From assembly GCA_949298975.1 (NCBI GenBank), contig CASFYR010000038.1:1-33246 (forward strand): a stretch of 33,246 nucleotides of DNA, written 5' to 3'. Every line of letters starts with the position of its first letter. The stretch's first letter is position 1. The position numbers and the translations under genes are program-made. Positions 1 to 7,646 of the stretch are shown one piece after another. The notes beneath the pieces are model-generated. The model was given only the letters and a program-made list of their open reading frames with translations, made no database searches and was not told the origin of the DNA. This DNA comes from an uncultured Bacillota bacterium (GTDB lineage Bacteria; Bacillota_I; Bacilli_A; Erysipelotrichales; Erysipelotrichaceae).

Positions 1-1
1 G

Positions 2-55
2 CACTCCATCGGCAAGCATAGCTCTATGAGTGAATCAAGCACATCGCCAGTTTAA
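2..55 (+). CDS. C-terminal tail of an unidentified protein (partial)
   Basis: The only frame open from the left edge to a stop (TAA 53-55) on the plus strand encodes a short Ser-rich tail ending ...SSTSPV. It is followed at once by a hairpin terminator pointing the same way, as expected at the end of a gene. The fragment is too short to assign to a family. The other two frames stop within the first 30 bases. Confidence 0.4.
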   Translation, partial: HSIGKHSSMSESSTSPV

Positions 56-79
56 AAGATACCTTAGGGTATCTTTTTT
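55..79 (+). terminator. Rho-independent terminator of the left-edge gene
   Basis: A 9-bp perfect stem (55-63 with 68-76) with a TTAG loop runs into a run of six T (74-79). It begins at the stop codon of the left-edge reading frame. Confidence 0.85.
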
Positions 80-95
80 ATTTATATGATTCAAT

Positions 96-118
96 AAAAA
101 GATCGGAGTTATCCGATC
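96..118 (-). terminator. Rho-independent terminator of plsY
   Basis: A 7-bp stem (101-107 with 112-118) with a GTTA loop has five A on its left side (96-100), which is a U-tract on the minus strand. It lies directly downstream of the plsY stop, so this gene and its left neighbour converge with back-to-back terminators. Confidence 0.8.
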
Positions 119-124
119 TAATTA

Positions 125-739
125 TTATTTGATCCAGCGAACCTTATTTTCTTTGCCTTGGATGATTCGCTTGATATTGGCACTATGCCGATAGATAACG
201 AACAAGTCGATTATAAGTATTAAGATTGACAGTTTGATATCGCCTGAAGTAAGAAATGCCAAAATTGCCGCACTGGTAAGCCCGATCATACTGGATAAAG
301 AAACCATTTTCGATAGCCCAAGAGTGAGCAAAAAGAACAAAAAAGGATAAATGAACAAAAAGAAGATATCGCCAAAGCCCATAATCCCCAGTGCCAATAA
401 ATAACCAAAGGCGCTGGCGACTCCTTTGCCGCCGCGGAAGTTGGCAAACAGCGGGAAACAGTGGCCGATCATGACCGCAGCTCCGGCGTATGGCGCCGAT
501 GAGCGGTGAATGAAACTGACAACAAATACGATGATCAGAGCCTTTAAAGCATCTAAGACAATGACGGCGATCCCGGCTTTTTTGCCCAAAACCCTTCCGG
601 CATTTGTACCGCCTAGGTTGCCGCTGCCGTATTCTCTGATATCTTTTTTATAAAAGACTTTACCAATGATCAAGCCCCAAGGGATTGATCCGACGATATA
701 GCCGATAATGATCCATAGCAATGTAATCAATATTTCCAT
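125..739 (-). CDS. plsY: Glycerol-3-phosphate acyltransferase PlsY
   Basis: This is an integral membrane enzyme that transfers an acyl group from acyl-phosphate to glycerol-3-phosphate, making lysophosphatidic acid, the first step of phospholipid synthesis in most Bacillota. The 204-residue product has the family motifs: GS-I-P near the N-terminus, the loop GSGNLGGTNAGRVLG around residues 38-52, and GHCFPLFANFRGGKG in the middle. Several hydrophobic segments lie between them, and the length is normal. I chose the ATG at 739 because AGGTGG lies 5-10 bases upstream; an in-frame ATG 30 bases further out falls at the -10 element. Proximity to parE/parC matches Bacillus and Streptococcus, although here plsY is divergent from them and separated by a lipoprotein gene. 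Confidence 0.96.
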   Translation of the reverse strand: MEILITLLWIIIGYIVGSIPWGLIIGKVFYKKDIREYGSGNLGGTNAGRVLGKKAGIAVIVLDALKALIIVFVVSFIHRSSAPYAGAAVMIGHCFPLFANFRGGKGVASAFGYLLALGIMGFGDIFFLFIYPFLFFLLTLGLSKMVSLSSMIGLTSAAILAFLTSGDIKLSILILIIDLFVIYRHSANIKRIIQGKENKVRWIK

Positions 740-759
740 AAAATCCACCTTTCTTTCAT

Positions 760-768
760 ATTTTAGCA
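760..768 (-). promoter_or_regulatory. Extended -10 promoter of plsY
   Basis: Read on the minus strand this is TGCTAAAAT, an extended -10. The predicted transcript starts about 14 bases before the plsY ATG and includes its AGGTGG ribosome binding site (745-750). Confidence 0.55.
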
Positions 769-819
769 TTTACTATTTAATATTTCTATAAATATTTCTC
801 AACCACCCGATTTATAAAG

Positions 820-839
820 TATAATCAATCATGTGGAGG
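820..839 (+). promoter_or_regulatory. Promoter -10 and ribosome binding site of the lipoprotein gene
   Basis: A consensus TATAAT lies at 820-825 and GGAGG at 835-839, seven bases before the ATG at 846. The -35 region (TCTCAA, 797-802, 17-bp spacer) is poor, and there is no TG extension. Confidence 0.6.
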
Positions 840-845
840 TAGTTT

Positions 846-1607
846 ATGAAAAGAAAAGTAATAGGGGTAATCTTAGCTTTATGTTTGTTGTTCAGCCTTA
901 GCGGCTGCATGAAGATTAATATCGGACTGATCATTGAAGATGAAAACACATATAAAGCTTCTATTGAAATGTTGGTCGATAAGGAAATGATGAAAGCTTA
1001 CGGCTATTCGGATGAAGAAATCGAACAGTCGCTTATTGCCGGCAGTGAGACCGAAGGAGATGTTGAATATGAATCAATCACTAGGACGATCGATGGTAAA
1101 GAGTGGGTCGGGGTTGCTGCGGAAGGCACAAGCGGAATGGAAGATATTTCGCAATATTTAAGCAAAGAAAAGATCGACGGCAGAGAATCACTGGTATTGC
1201 GGATGGATATGAGTGAATTATCTTCCATGACGGATACCGGCGGCCTAGAAGCCTATTCAGTTGATCAGATGAAACTTCTGGGCATGGAAATGACCCTGAC
1301 TGTCACGATGCCAGGTAAAGTAACTGCCAATATGGGAGATATAAAGGATAATACGGTGACTATCGACTTGCTGGATCTGATGGCCAATCCACCGGAAGAT
1401 GATGAGCTGGTCATTTCCTCTGCGATCGGAAACGATAATCTAATGCTTTATATCGGAATCGGGGCCATCGTAGTCGCCGCCGTTGCAATCGGGGTTTTTA
1501 TCCTTTTAAAAAAGAAAAAGCATGATCCGGAAAGCAATAGAGAAATCATCATGCCTCGCATTGATGATCAAGCCGATAAACCAGAGGAGAAAAAGGATGT
1601 TGAATAA
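846..1607 (+). CDS. Lipoprotein with a C-terminal transmembrane anchor
   Basis: This protein of 253 residues has no function I can assign. It starts with a lipoprotein signal peptide (basic MKRK, hydrophobic core, lipobox L-S-G-C with Cys21 as the predicted lipidation site). The middle is a soluble extracellular region of about 180 residues. A hydrophobic segment near residues 199-221 (LMLYIGIGAIVVAAVAIG) is followed by four lysines, so the polar tail of about 28 residues should be cytoplasmic. A lipidated N-terminus plus a C-terminal membrane span resembles the LppM/DUF3153 architecture, but that match is only by shape. The gene has its own promoter and ribosome binding site, diverges from plsY and ends in a terminator before parE, so it is probably a single-gene unit. 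Confidence 0.85.
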   Translation: MKRKVIGVILALCLLFSLSGCMKINIGLIIEDENTYKASIEMLVDKEMMKAYGYSDEEIEQSLIAGSETEGDVEYESITRTIDGKEWVGVAAEGTSGMEDISQYLSKEKIDGRESLVLRMDMSELSSMTDTGGLEAYSVDQMKLLGMEMTLTVTMPGKVTANMGDIKDNTVTIDLLDLMANPPEDDELVISSAIGNDNLMLYIGIGAIVVAAVAIGVFILLKKKKHDPESNREIIMPRIDDQADKPEEKKDVE

Positions 1608-1619
1608 ACATCCTTTTTT
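1591..1619 (+). terminator. Rho-independent terminator overlapping the lipoprotein stop codon
   Basis: An 11-bp perfect stem (1591-1601 with 1607-1617) with a five-base loop continues into six T. The stop codon TAA (1605-1607) sits in the loop and the first base of the right arm, so the last codons form the left arm. Confidence 0.9.
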
Positions 1620-1639
1620 ATCTAAAAAGAGGTGATTTA

Positions 1640-1648
1640 TGGTATAAT
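1640..1648 (+). promoter_or_regulatory. Extended -10 promoter of parE
   Basis: TGGTATAAT is a full extended -10. The start point should be near 1655, giving a leader of about 17 bases that contains GAAGG (1661-1665) before the ATG at 1672. Confidence 0.7.
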
Positions 1649-1671
1649 CTTAATGTTTTTGAAGGTAAATT

Positions 1672-3579
1672 ATGGAAAAAAAATATGATGCGAGCAGTAT
1701 TAAAATATTAAAAGGATTAGAAGCGGTCAGAGTCAGACCAGGGATGTATATTGGATCGGTGGATAGCCGCGGTCTGCATCATTTGGTTTGGGAGATCTTG
1801 GATAATGCGATCGATGAAGCATTAAACGGTTACGGCAAGACGATTACCGTTTCCCTGAATAAAGATGGATCGGTTACGGTTGCTGATGAAGGACGCGGGA
1901 TGCCGGTCGATCAGCACGAAAGCGGTGTTTCGGCTCTGGAAGTCATTTTTACGGTTTTACACGCCGGTGGCAAATTTGAGGAAGGAGCTTATAAAACCTC
2001 GGGCGGTCTGCATGGGGTCGGCGCCAGTGTGGTCAATGCCCTCAGCGAATGGGTTGATGTTGAAGTATGCACCAATAAAAGGCGTTATCATATTCGTTTT
2101 ATGGATGGCGGCAGCAAGGTGAGTGCTTTGGAAGATCTCGGTTCTACCAACAAGACCGGTTCTAAAGTTACTTTTAAACCTGATCCTTCGATTTTTACCC
2201 AGACAGCTTTTAATTTTCAGACTATAATTACTCGGGTTCAAGAAGAAGCGTTTTTGTTGGCTGGCGTAAAGATGGTCGTCATCGATGAACTCAATGACAA
2301 AAAGGAAGAATTTTTATACGAGGACGGTTTAAGATCGTTTATTGAATTTTTGAATGAGGACCGGGATGTTTTGCATAAACCGGTAACATTTGATCACATG
2401 ATCAACGGGATTGAAGTCAACATTGCTTTTCAATATACCGATTCTTATCAGGAAAACATTTTTTCTTTTGTCAATTTGGTCCGGACGAAAGACGGGGGCA
2501 CGCACGAAGTCGGCTACAAGACCGGATTTACCAAAACGATCAATGACTATGCCCGCAGCATCGGTGTGCTGAAAGATAAAGATAAGAATTTTGAAGGCAG
2601 CGATGTCAGAGAGGGCTTGACCAGCATTATTTCGGTGTCGATTCCGGAAGATAAGCTGCAGTTTGAAGGACAGACAAAAGGCAAATTAGGAACACCTGAA
2701 GCCAAGAACGCGGTCGAAAGCATCGTCAGTGAACATTTGTTATATTTTTTACAGGAAAACGGCGATCTGGCTTTTAAGATTATCAAGAAGATCCAAAAGG
2801 CAGCCAATGTCCGGGAAGCCGCCAGAAAAGCCAAAGAGGAAGCCCGCAAAGGCAAGAAAAACGAAAAGAAAGCAGAAAAGATCCTCAGTGGCAAATTAGC
2901 CAACGCCCAAAGCAAAGACGCTTCCAAATTGGAATTGTTTTTGGTTGAAGGCGATTCGGCCGGCGGCAGCGCCAAACAATGCCGCGACTCCAAGTATCAG
3001 GCCATTCTCCCTTTAAGAGGGAAGGTATTGAACACCCAAAAGGCTTCAATCAGTGAAATTGAAAAAAACGAGGAACTCAACACGATTATTCACGCTTTGG
3101 GGGCCGGGGTCGGCAATGATTTCAAGGTGGAAGATATCAACTATGATAAAGTTATTATCATGACCGATGCCGATACTGACGGAGCGCATATTCAGGTTCT
3201 TTTGCTGACATTCTTTTATCAGTATATGCGGAAGCTGATCGAAACCGGCCATGTCTATATCGCCATGCCGCCGTTGTACATGGTCAAAAAGAATAAGGAA
3301 ATTTTTTATGCTTATGATGATGCAGAGCTGGCGAAAATCAAAAGCGGCGGCAAATGTGAAGTTAAACGGTTCAAAGGACTGGGAGAAATGAACGCCAATG
3401 AATTATGGGATACGACGATGAATCCTTTGAGCAGAACCTTGGTTAATGTAACTTTGGAAGATCTGGCTGTCTGTGATCGCCGGGTATCGGTTTTGATGGG
3501 CAATAAACCGGAATTAAGACGGGAGTGGATCGAAAATAATATCGATTTTACTCTGGAAGAAGATTATAGGGTAATGTAA
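1672..3579 (+). CDS. parE: DNA topoisomerase IV subunit B (ParE)
   Basis: This is the ATPase subunit of topoisomerase IV, which decatenates daughter chromosomes and relaxes supercoils together with ParC. The 635-residue product has the GHKL ATPase site: Glu41 and Asn45 in WEILDNAIDEA, the DEGRGMP motif, and GGLHGVGASVVNALS. A transducer domain follows, then the TOPRIM domain with EGDSAGG (Glu426) and DADTDG (Asp499, Asp501, Asp503). The wording SKYQAILPLRGKVLNTQKA and the downstream parC favour ParE over GyrB, though the two are close homologues. The length matches both families. parC follows after one base, so the two subunits are co-transcribed. Confidence 0.95.
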   Translation: MEKKYDASSIKILKGLEAVRVRPGMYIGSVDSRGLHHLVWEILDNAIDEALNGYGKTITVSLNKDGSVTVADEGRGMPVDQHESGVSALEVIFTVLHAGGKFEEGAYKTSGGLHGVGASVVNALSEWVDVEVCTNKRRYHIRFMDGGSKVSALEDLGSTNKTGSKVTFKPDPSIFTQTAFNFQTIITRVQEEAFLLAGVKMVVIDELNDKKEEFLYEDGLRSFIEFLNEDRDVLHKPVTFDHMINGIEVNIAFQYTDSYQENIFSFVNLVRTKDGGTHEVGYKTGFTKTINDYARSIGVLKDKDKNFEGSDVREGLTSIISVSIPEDKLQFEGQTKGKLGTPEAKNAVESIVSEHLLYFLQENGDLAFKIIKKIQKAANVREAARKAKEEARKGKKNEKKAEKILSGKLANAQSKDASKLELFLVEGDSAGGSAKQCRDSKYQAILPLRGKVLNTQKASISEIEKNEELNTIIHALGAGVGNDFKVEDINYDKVIIMTDADTDGAHIQVLLLTFFYQYMRKLIETGHVYIAMPPLYMVKKNKEIFYAYDDAELAKIKSGGKCEVKRFKGLGEMNANELWDTTMNPLSRTLVNVTLEDLAVCDRRVSVLMGNKPELRREWIENNIDFTLEEDYRVM

Positions 3580-3580
3580 T

Positions 3581-6091
3581 ATGGCGAAAAAAACAGAGAT
3601 AATAGATAAATCGAAAATATTGGAATTTTCGCTTGACGAGCTGATGTCAGACCGTTTCGGCCGTTATTCCAAATATATCATTCAAGAGCGGGCTTTACCG
3701 GATGCCAGAGACGGACTCAAACCAGTTCAGCGCCGGATCCTTTATGCGATGAATGAAGATGGCAATACCTTTGATAAGCCGCATCGTAAAAGCGCTAAGG
3801 CTGTCGGTTATATTATCGGTTATTATCATCCTCATGGTGATACCAGTGTTTATGACGCCATTATCCGCTTGTCGCAAAACTGGAAAATGAATCTGCCCCT
3901 GATCGATGTGCAGGGCAATAATGGTTCAATTGACGATGACCCGCCGGCAGCGATGCGTTATACCGAAGCCAGACTATCAAAAATCGCCGGATCGATGTTG
4001 TCGGACATTGATAAGGAATGTGTCAGTTTCACTAACAATTATGATGATTCCTTACTGGAACCGACAGTTTTACCGGCCCAGTTTCCGTTATTGCTGGTTA
4101 ATGGTTCGACCGGTATTGCCTCCGGTTATGCGACTAACATCGCCCCTCATAATCTGAATGAGGTAATCGACGCTACCATTTATCGTTTGCACAATCCCGA
4201 TTCTTCAATCGAAGAATTGATGAATTATATCAAAGGACCGGATTTCCCGACTGGCGGAATAACACAGGGCAAAGAGAATATTTTAAATATTTTTAAGACC
4301 GGCAAGGGAAAGGTTGTCGTCCGTTCAAAGTGTGAAATCGTGACCGGAAGAACGGTTAATCAGATCGTTATAACCGAAATACCTTATGAGGTTGTCAAGG
4401 TAAATCTGGTCAAACAGATCGATGAGATCAGAATCAGCCGTGACATTGACGGAATGAGCGATGTCAGGGACGAGTCGGGCCGGGAAGGCTTGAGAATCGT
4501 CATTGACCTGAAAAAAGAGGCCGATCCGCAACTAATCCTTAATTATCTTTACAAGAGCACCGATTTACAGATCAATTACAACTACAATATGATTGCGATC
4601 GTCAATCACCGTCCGGTTTTAATGACACTAAGCGACTGTCTGGATGCCTTTATCAAACACCGACGGGAAGTGGTGTTAAAGCGGAGCCAGTATCTGTTAA
4701 ATAAGAAAAAAGAACGGCTGCATATAATTGACGGTTTGATCAAAGCGTTATCGATTATTGATGAGATCATTGAACTCATCCGGCGTTCAAAAGATAAATC
4801 TGATGCCAAAAAAAGACTTATTGAAGCATTTTTATTCACTGAAGCCCAGGCTGAAGCAATCGTCAATCTGCGCCTTTATCGTTTGAGCAACACAGATGTA
4901 AAGGTATTAAAAGAAGAATATGCGCTTTTGCTTAAAGATATCAATGCTTTGGAAGCAATTATCAATTCCAAAGAAGTTTTGATCAGTACGATTGTCAAAG
5001 AATTGCGTGCGATTCGGGAATTATACGGTCATGATCGCCGTACGGCAATCGAAGATGAGATCGATGAAATCGTGATTGACCGGACCTCGATGATCAGCAA
5101 CGAACCGTGCATGGTTACCGTATCCAAGGACGGATATTTAAAAAGAGTATCGCTTCGCAGTTATAATGCCAGTGATGCGCTTTTGCCCGGCCTTAAAGAG
5201 CGTGATCTTTTAATTGGTTTCAAACAGGTTGAGACCCTTGATACTTTATTGGTGTTTACCAATCGGGGCAATTATGCTTATATTCCGGTCTATGATCTTG
5301 AGGAGACCAAATGGAAGGATCTTGGCAAGCATTTTTCCGCTTATGCCAAAAGCGACGGCGAAGAGAAGATCGTAGCCGCTGTAGTTATTAAAAATTTCAA
5401 TACTTATGCTTTTATCACTATGTTGACCAAAAACGGGATGATCAAAAGGACGCCAGTCAGTGATTTTAAACTGCAGCGCTATTCAAAAGTAGTTCAGGCA
5501 ATCGGTCTTGGTAAAGGTGATGAATTGATTGCCGCCGGCATAACCTATGATGATCAAAAGGTGATCATTGCCAGTAAGAATGGTTATTATAATCATTACG
5601 CTCTGGATACGGTCGCACCGACCGGAACCAAGGCCAAAGGGGTCATAGCGATAAATGTAAAAGGCGATGAAGCTGCCGGCATGATCACTTATCAAGACAG
5701 CGGCGATTATTTGCTGTTGTTCAATGATAACGGTCAGTGCAAACGATTGAGATTAAGCGATCTGACGATGACCAATCGAGCGACAAAGGGACGGCTGTTG
5801 TTTAAACCGTATAAGACCAAACAAGTGCTGATCACTGCCATCATAAAGGGAAGATCATACGATACTTTGATCATCTATGATAACGAAATAAAAAAATTGG
5901 GTGTCAAAGATATCCCGATCAGTAATACCGAGAATACTTTTTCAGAGCCAATTACTATTAATCAACCTTGCTTCATTTTATCTGATAGCAATTTTGGCAT
6001 TGATGAGGCTGAAATTATCGATTTTCCGCAAAATAAAGATGATGATGGCTATGAGCAGTTAAATATCTTCAGCGATGTTTCAGATAATTAA
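3581..6091 (+). CDS. parC: DNA topoisomerase IV subunit A (ParC)
   Basis: This is the DNA cleavage and rejoining subunit of topoisomerase IV. The 836-residue product has the winged-helix core with RALPDARDGLKPVQRRIL near residues 37-54, and the catalytic tyrosine Tyr127 in AAMRYTEARL. A C-terminal beta-pinwheel follows with repeated GxxKR-type strands. In the quinolone-binding segment HPHGDTSVYDA, Thr88 and Asp92 occupy the positions that are Ser80 and Glu84 in Staphylococcus aureus ParC. Both are conservative changes. The start is one base after the parE stop with only a weak upstream AGGG, consistent with translational coupling. The 3' end overlaps the convergent HAD gene by 23 bases. Confidence 0.95.
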   Translation: MAKKTEIIDKSKILEFSLDELMSDRFGRYSKYIIQERALPDARDGLKPVQRRILYAMNEDGNTFDKPHRKSAKAVGYIIGYYHPHGDTSVYDAIIRLSQNWKMNLPLIDVQGNNGSIDDDPPAAMRYTEARLSKIAGSMLSDIDKECVSFTNNYDDSLLEPTVLPAQFPLLLVNGSTGIASGYATNIAPHNLNEVIDATIYRLHNPDSSIEELMNYIKGPDFPTGGITQGKENILNIFKTGKGKVVVRSKCEIVTGRTVNQIVITEIPYEVVKVNLVKQIDEIRISRDIDGMSDVRDESGREGLRIVIDLKKEADPQLILNYLYKSTDLQINYNYNMIAIVNHRPVLMTLSDCLDAFIKHRREVVLKRSQYLLNKKKERLHIIDGLIKALSIIDEIIELIRRSKDKSDAKKRLIEAFLFTEAQAEAIVNLRLYRLSNTDVKVLKEEYALLLKDINALEAIINSKEVLISTIVKELRAIRELYGHDRRTAIEDEIDEIVIDRTSMISNEPCMVTVSKDGYLKRVSLRSYNASDALLPGLKERDLLIGFKQVETLDTLLVFTNRGNYAYIPVYDLEETKWKDLGKHFSAYAKSDGEEKIVAAVVIKNFNTYAFITMLTKNGMIKRTPVSDFKLQRYSKVVQAIGLGKGDELIAAGITYDDQKVIIASKNGYYNHYALDTVAPTGTKAKGVIAINVKGDEAAGMITYQDSGDYLLLFNDNGQCKRLRLSDLTMTNRATKGRLLFKPYKTKQVLITAIIKGRSYDTLIIYDNEIKKLGVKDIPISNTENTFSEPITINQPCFILSDSNFGIDEAEIIDFPQNKDDDGYEQLNIFSDVSDN

Positions 6092-6725
6092 CGATCTCGC
6101 CGAGATCATTTAATTCGCAATCGACATATCGATAATCATCTTCACTGAAAGGGACGAGATCTTTGATAAAAATATTCGGGGTCTTGGCCCTTTTTGCCGC
6201 TTTGATGCCATTGATGCTGTCTTCAATGACCAGACATTCTTCTGGTCTTAATCCCATTCTTTCACAGGTGACAAGAAAAATGTCCGGTGCCGGTTTGGAA
6301 TTCTTTACTTCCGGGCCGGTGGTGATGGCGTCGAAATGATAATGTTTATGCAGATGATCCAGCAAACCCTGAATATGAAGGATCGGACTAGAAGAAGCGA
6401 TGGCTTTTTTGTAGCCGTGGGTATCAAGATAGTCCATAATTTCATATAGGCCTTTTTTGGTCAGACTGTCGGTTTGCCGGCAAGATTCTTTGATCATTTT
6501 GACAATCAGAGTCCGGACCTCATCGTAATAACGGTCAAAACCGTCAGCCTCTTTTTGAAGGTAGGCGGTGATGCTTTCTCGGGTCACCCCTGTTACTTTG
6601 ATAAAGAAATCGTCCGGCAGAGTCAGACCATACTTGTCAGAGATAATGCCGTAGCAATCGCGGGCCACAGCTTCCGTATTGAAAAGGGTACCGTCACAGT
6701 CAAATATTACAGCTTTAATTTCCAT
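6069..6725 (-). CDS. HAD-superfamily phosphatase, beta-phosphoglucomutase-like
   Basis: This predicted cytoplasmic sugar-phosphate phosphatase or phosphomutase has 218 residues from the chosen start. HAD motif I is FDCDGT with Asp9 as nucleophile and Asp11 as acid/base. A helical cap follows, then motif II (ASSSP), motif III in NSKPAPDIFL and motif IV in VIEDSINGI, all typical of the beta-PGM/YcjU subgroup. The substrate cannot be read from sequence. I chose the ATG at 6725 because it fits the HAD N-terminus and lies six bases after a promoter -10. Other options are ATG 6743, or TTG 6764, which has AGGAAG 11 bases upstream and adds 13 residues. The gene is divergent from gntR, so it may belong to the same sugar regulon (inference). 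Confidence 0.88.
   Translation of the reverse strand: MEIKAVIFDCDGTLFNTEAVARDCYGIISDKYGLTLPDDFFIKVTGVTRESITAYLQKEADGFDRYYDEVRTLIVKMIKESCRQTDSLTKKGLYEIMDYLDTHGYKKAIASSSPILHIQGLLDHLHKHYHFDAITTGPEVKNSKPAPDIFLVTCERMGLRPEECLVIEDSINGIKAAKRAKTPNIFIKDLVPFSEDDYRYVDCELNDLGEIVNYLKHR
6093..6111 (+). terminator. Possible weak terminator of parE-parC
   Basis: A 6-bp stem GATCTC/GAGATC with a GCC loop (6093-6107) is followed by ATTT, just past the parC stop and inside the 3' end of the antisense HAD gene. The U-tract is poor, so termination may be inefficient. Confidence 0.35.
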
Positions 6726-6731
6726 AACTTT

Positions 6732-6760
6732 AATATATGCCATATTCAAGACAAAAACAA
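6732..6760 (-). promoter_or_regulatory. Predicted promoter of the HAD gene, leaderless start
   Basis: On the minus strand TTGTTT (6755-6760) and TATATT (6732-6737) are separated by 17 bases. The ATG at 6725 is the seventh base after the -10, where transcription would begin, and no ribosome binding site precedes it. Confidence 0.4.
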
Positions 6761-6789
6761 TCAATAATTAATTATCTTCCTATAAATTA

Positions 6790-6818
6790 TTGACAAACTG
6801 GTTATAACCATTTAAAGT
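6790..6818 (+). promoter_or_regulatory. Promoter of gntR with a built-in operator
   Basis: A consensus -35 TTGACA (6790-6795) and a -10 TAAAGT (6813-6818, four of six matches) are spaced 17 bases apart. The perfect palindrome TGGTTATAACCA (6799-6810) fills the spacer, an ideal position for repressor blocking of RNA polymerase. The predicted start point coincides with the gntR ATG at 6825. Confidence 0.65.
6799..6810. promoter_or_regulatory. Predicted GntR/HutC operator palindrome
   Basis: TGGTTATAACCA is a perfect 12-bp inverted repeat. Its outer bases TGGT...ACCA match the known DasR/NagR (YvoA) sites of the form TGGTCTAGACCA, the subfamily to which the adjacent regulator appears to belong. 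Its 13-base left part (6795-6807) recurs at 7578-7590. Confidence 0.65.
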
Positions 6819-6824
6819 ATAAGT

Positions 6825-7550
6825 ATGAGATATGATGCTTTGAATAAAGTACCACTGTATTATCGTCTGGTAGAAATAATTGAAGATAAAATTGAAAGCG
6901 GTGAATGGAAGAAAGGGGAGAGGATTCCTTCTGAGCGAGAACTATGCGATATTTATAAAATGTCGCGAATAACTGTCCGCAACGCTTTGGAAGAATTGGT
7001 CAGACAAGGGAGACTGAATAAAATACAGGGGAAGGGTACCTATGTCATGGGCAAGAGCATCATTCAAAATCTTGGCAATGTATACAGTTTTTCTAAAGAG
7101 ATGGAAAAACAGGGGAAGATCTCCGGCACTAAATTGATCAAACGGCATATCGAAAACGCTAAAAACCGCATTGCCCGCAAATTGGGTATTGAAGTTGGTC
7201 AAAAGATCGTTTTCATTGAGCGGGTACGTTATGCTGAAGAGACGCCGATCATGGTGGAAAAAACTTATTTTCCGGCGGATAAATTCGAGTTTTTAATGGA
7301 TATCGATCTTGATCAGGTATCGCTTTATAAAACTTTGGAAGAGGATTACGGGGTATATATCGATCAGGCGGTGGAAACTTTCTCGGCATGCGAACTACAG
7401 GCTTTGGAATGCCAGCTTTTGAATTGTAATTACCCGCAATACGGGCTGAATGTCCGTCGGACCTCATTTAGCGGCAACAAGATCGTTTGTTATTCATCAT
7501 TAGTCTCGAAGGGAGATAGTTTTTCCTTTACGGTGCGTTTGAAAAACTAA
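6825..7550 (+). CDS. GntR-family (HutC subfamily) transcriptional regulator
   Basis: This predicted sugar-phosphate-responsive repressor has 241 residues. The N-terminal winged helix (about residues 10-75) carries the family signature PLYYRL, IPSERELCDIY and SRITVRNALEELVRQG, then IQGKGTYV. The rest is a UTRA ligand-binding domain (about 90-240). UTRA regulators of the NagR/DasR type bind glucosamine-6-phosphate or related phosphosugars, which suits the neighbouring SIS and PTS genes; the actual ligand is unknown. The ATG at 6825 is the only start that keeps a normal N-terminus. It has no Shine-Dalgarno sequence and lies at the predicted transcription start. The operator palindrome in its promoter indicates autoregulation. 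Confidence 0.92.
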   Translation: MRYDALNKVPLYYRLVEIIEDKIESGEWKKGERIPSERELCDIYKMSRITVRNALEELVRQGRLNKIQGKGTYVMGKSIIQNLGNVYSFSKEMEKQGKISGTKLIKRHIENAKNRIARKLGIEVGQKIVFIERVRYAEETPIMVEKTYFPADKFEFLMDIDLDQVSLYKTLEEDYGVYIDQAVETFSACELQALECQLLNCNYPQYGLNVRRTSFSGNKIVCYSSLVSKGDSFSFTVRLKN

Positions 7551-7577
7551 GATTATTTCTTTTTATATTTTTTCTTT

Positions 7578-7615
7578 AAACTGGTTATAATGACATAACG
7601 ATATAACGATATAAT
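7578..7615 (+). promoter_or_regulatory. Promoter and degenerate operator of the SIS/PTS operon
   Basis: The 13 bases AAACTGGTTATAA (7578-7590) repeat the left part of the gntR operator, but the right half is degenerate (TGA in place of CCA). A tandem repeat of ATAACGAT follows (7595-7602 and 7603-7610). TATAAT at 7610-7615 is the likely -10. The site overlaps the -35 region, so repression by the upstream GntR protein is plausible. Confidence 0.5.
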
Positions 7616-7646
7616 AACTGCCAACGAAAGGAGTAATACAATAATA

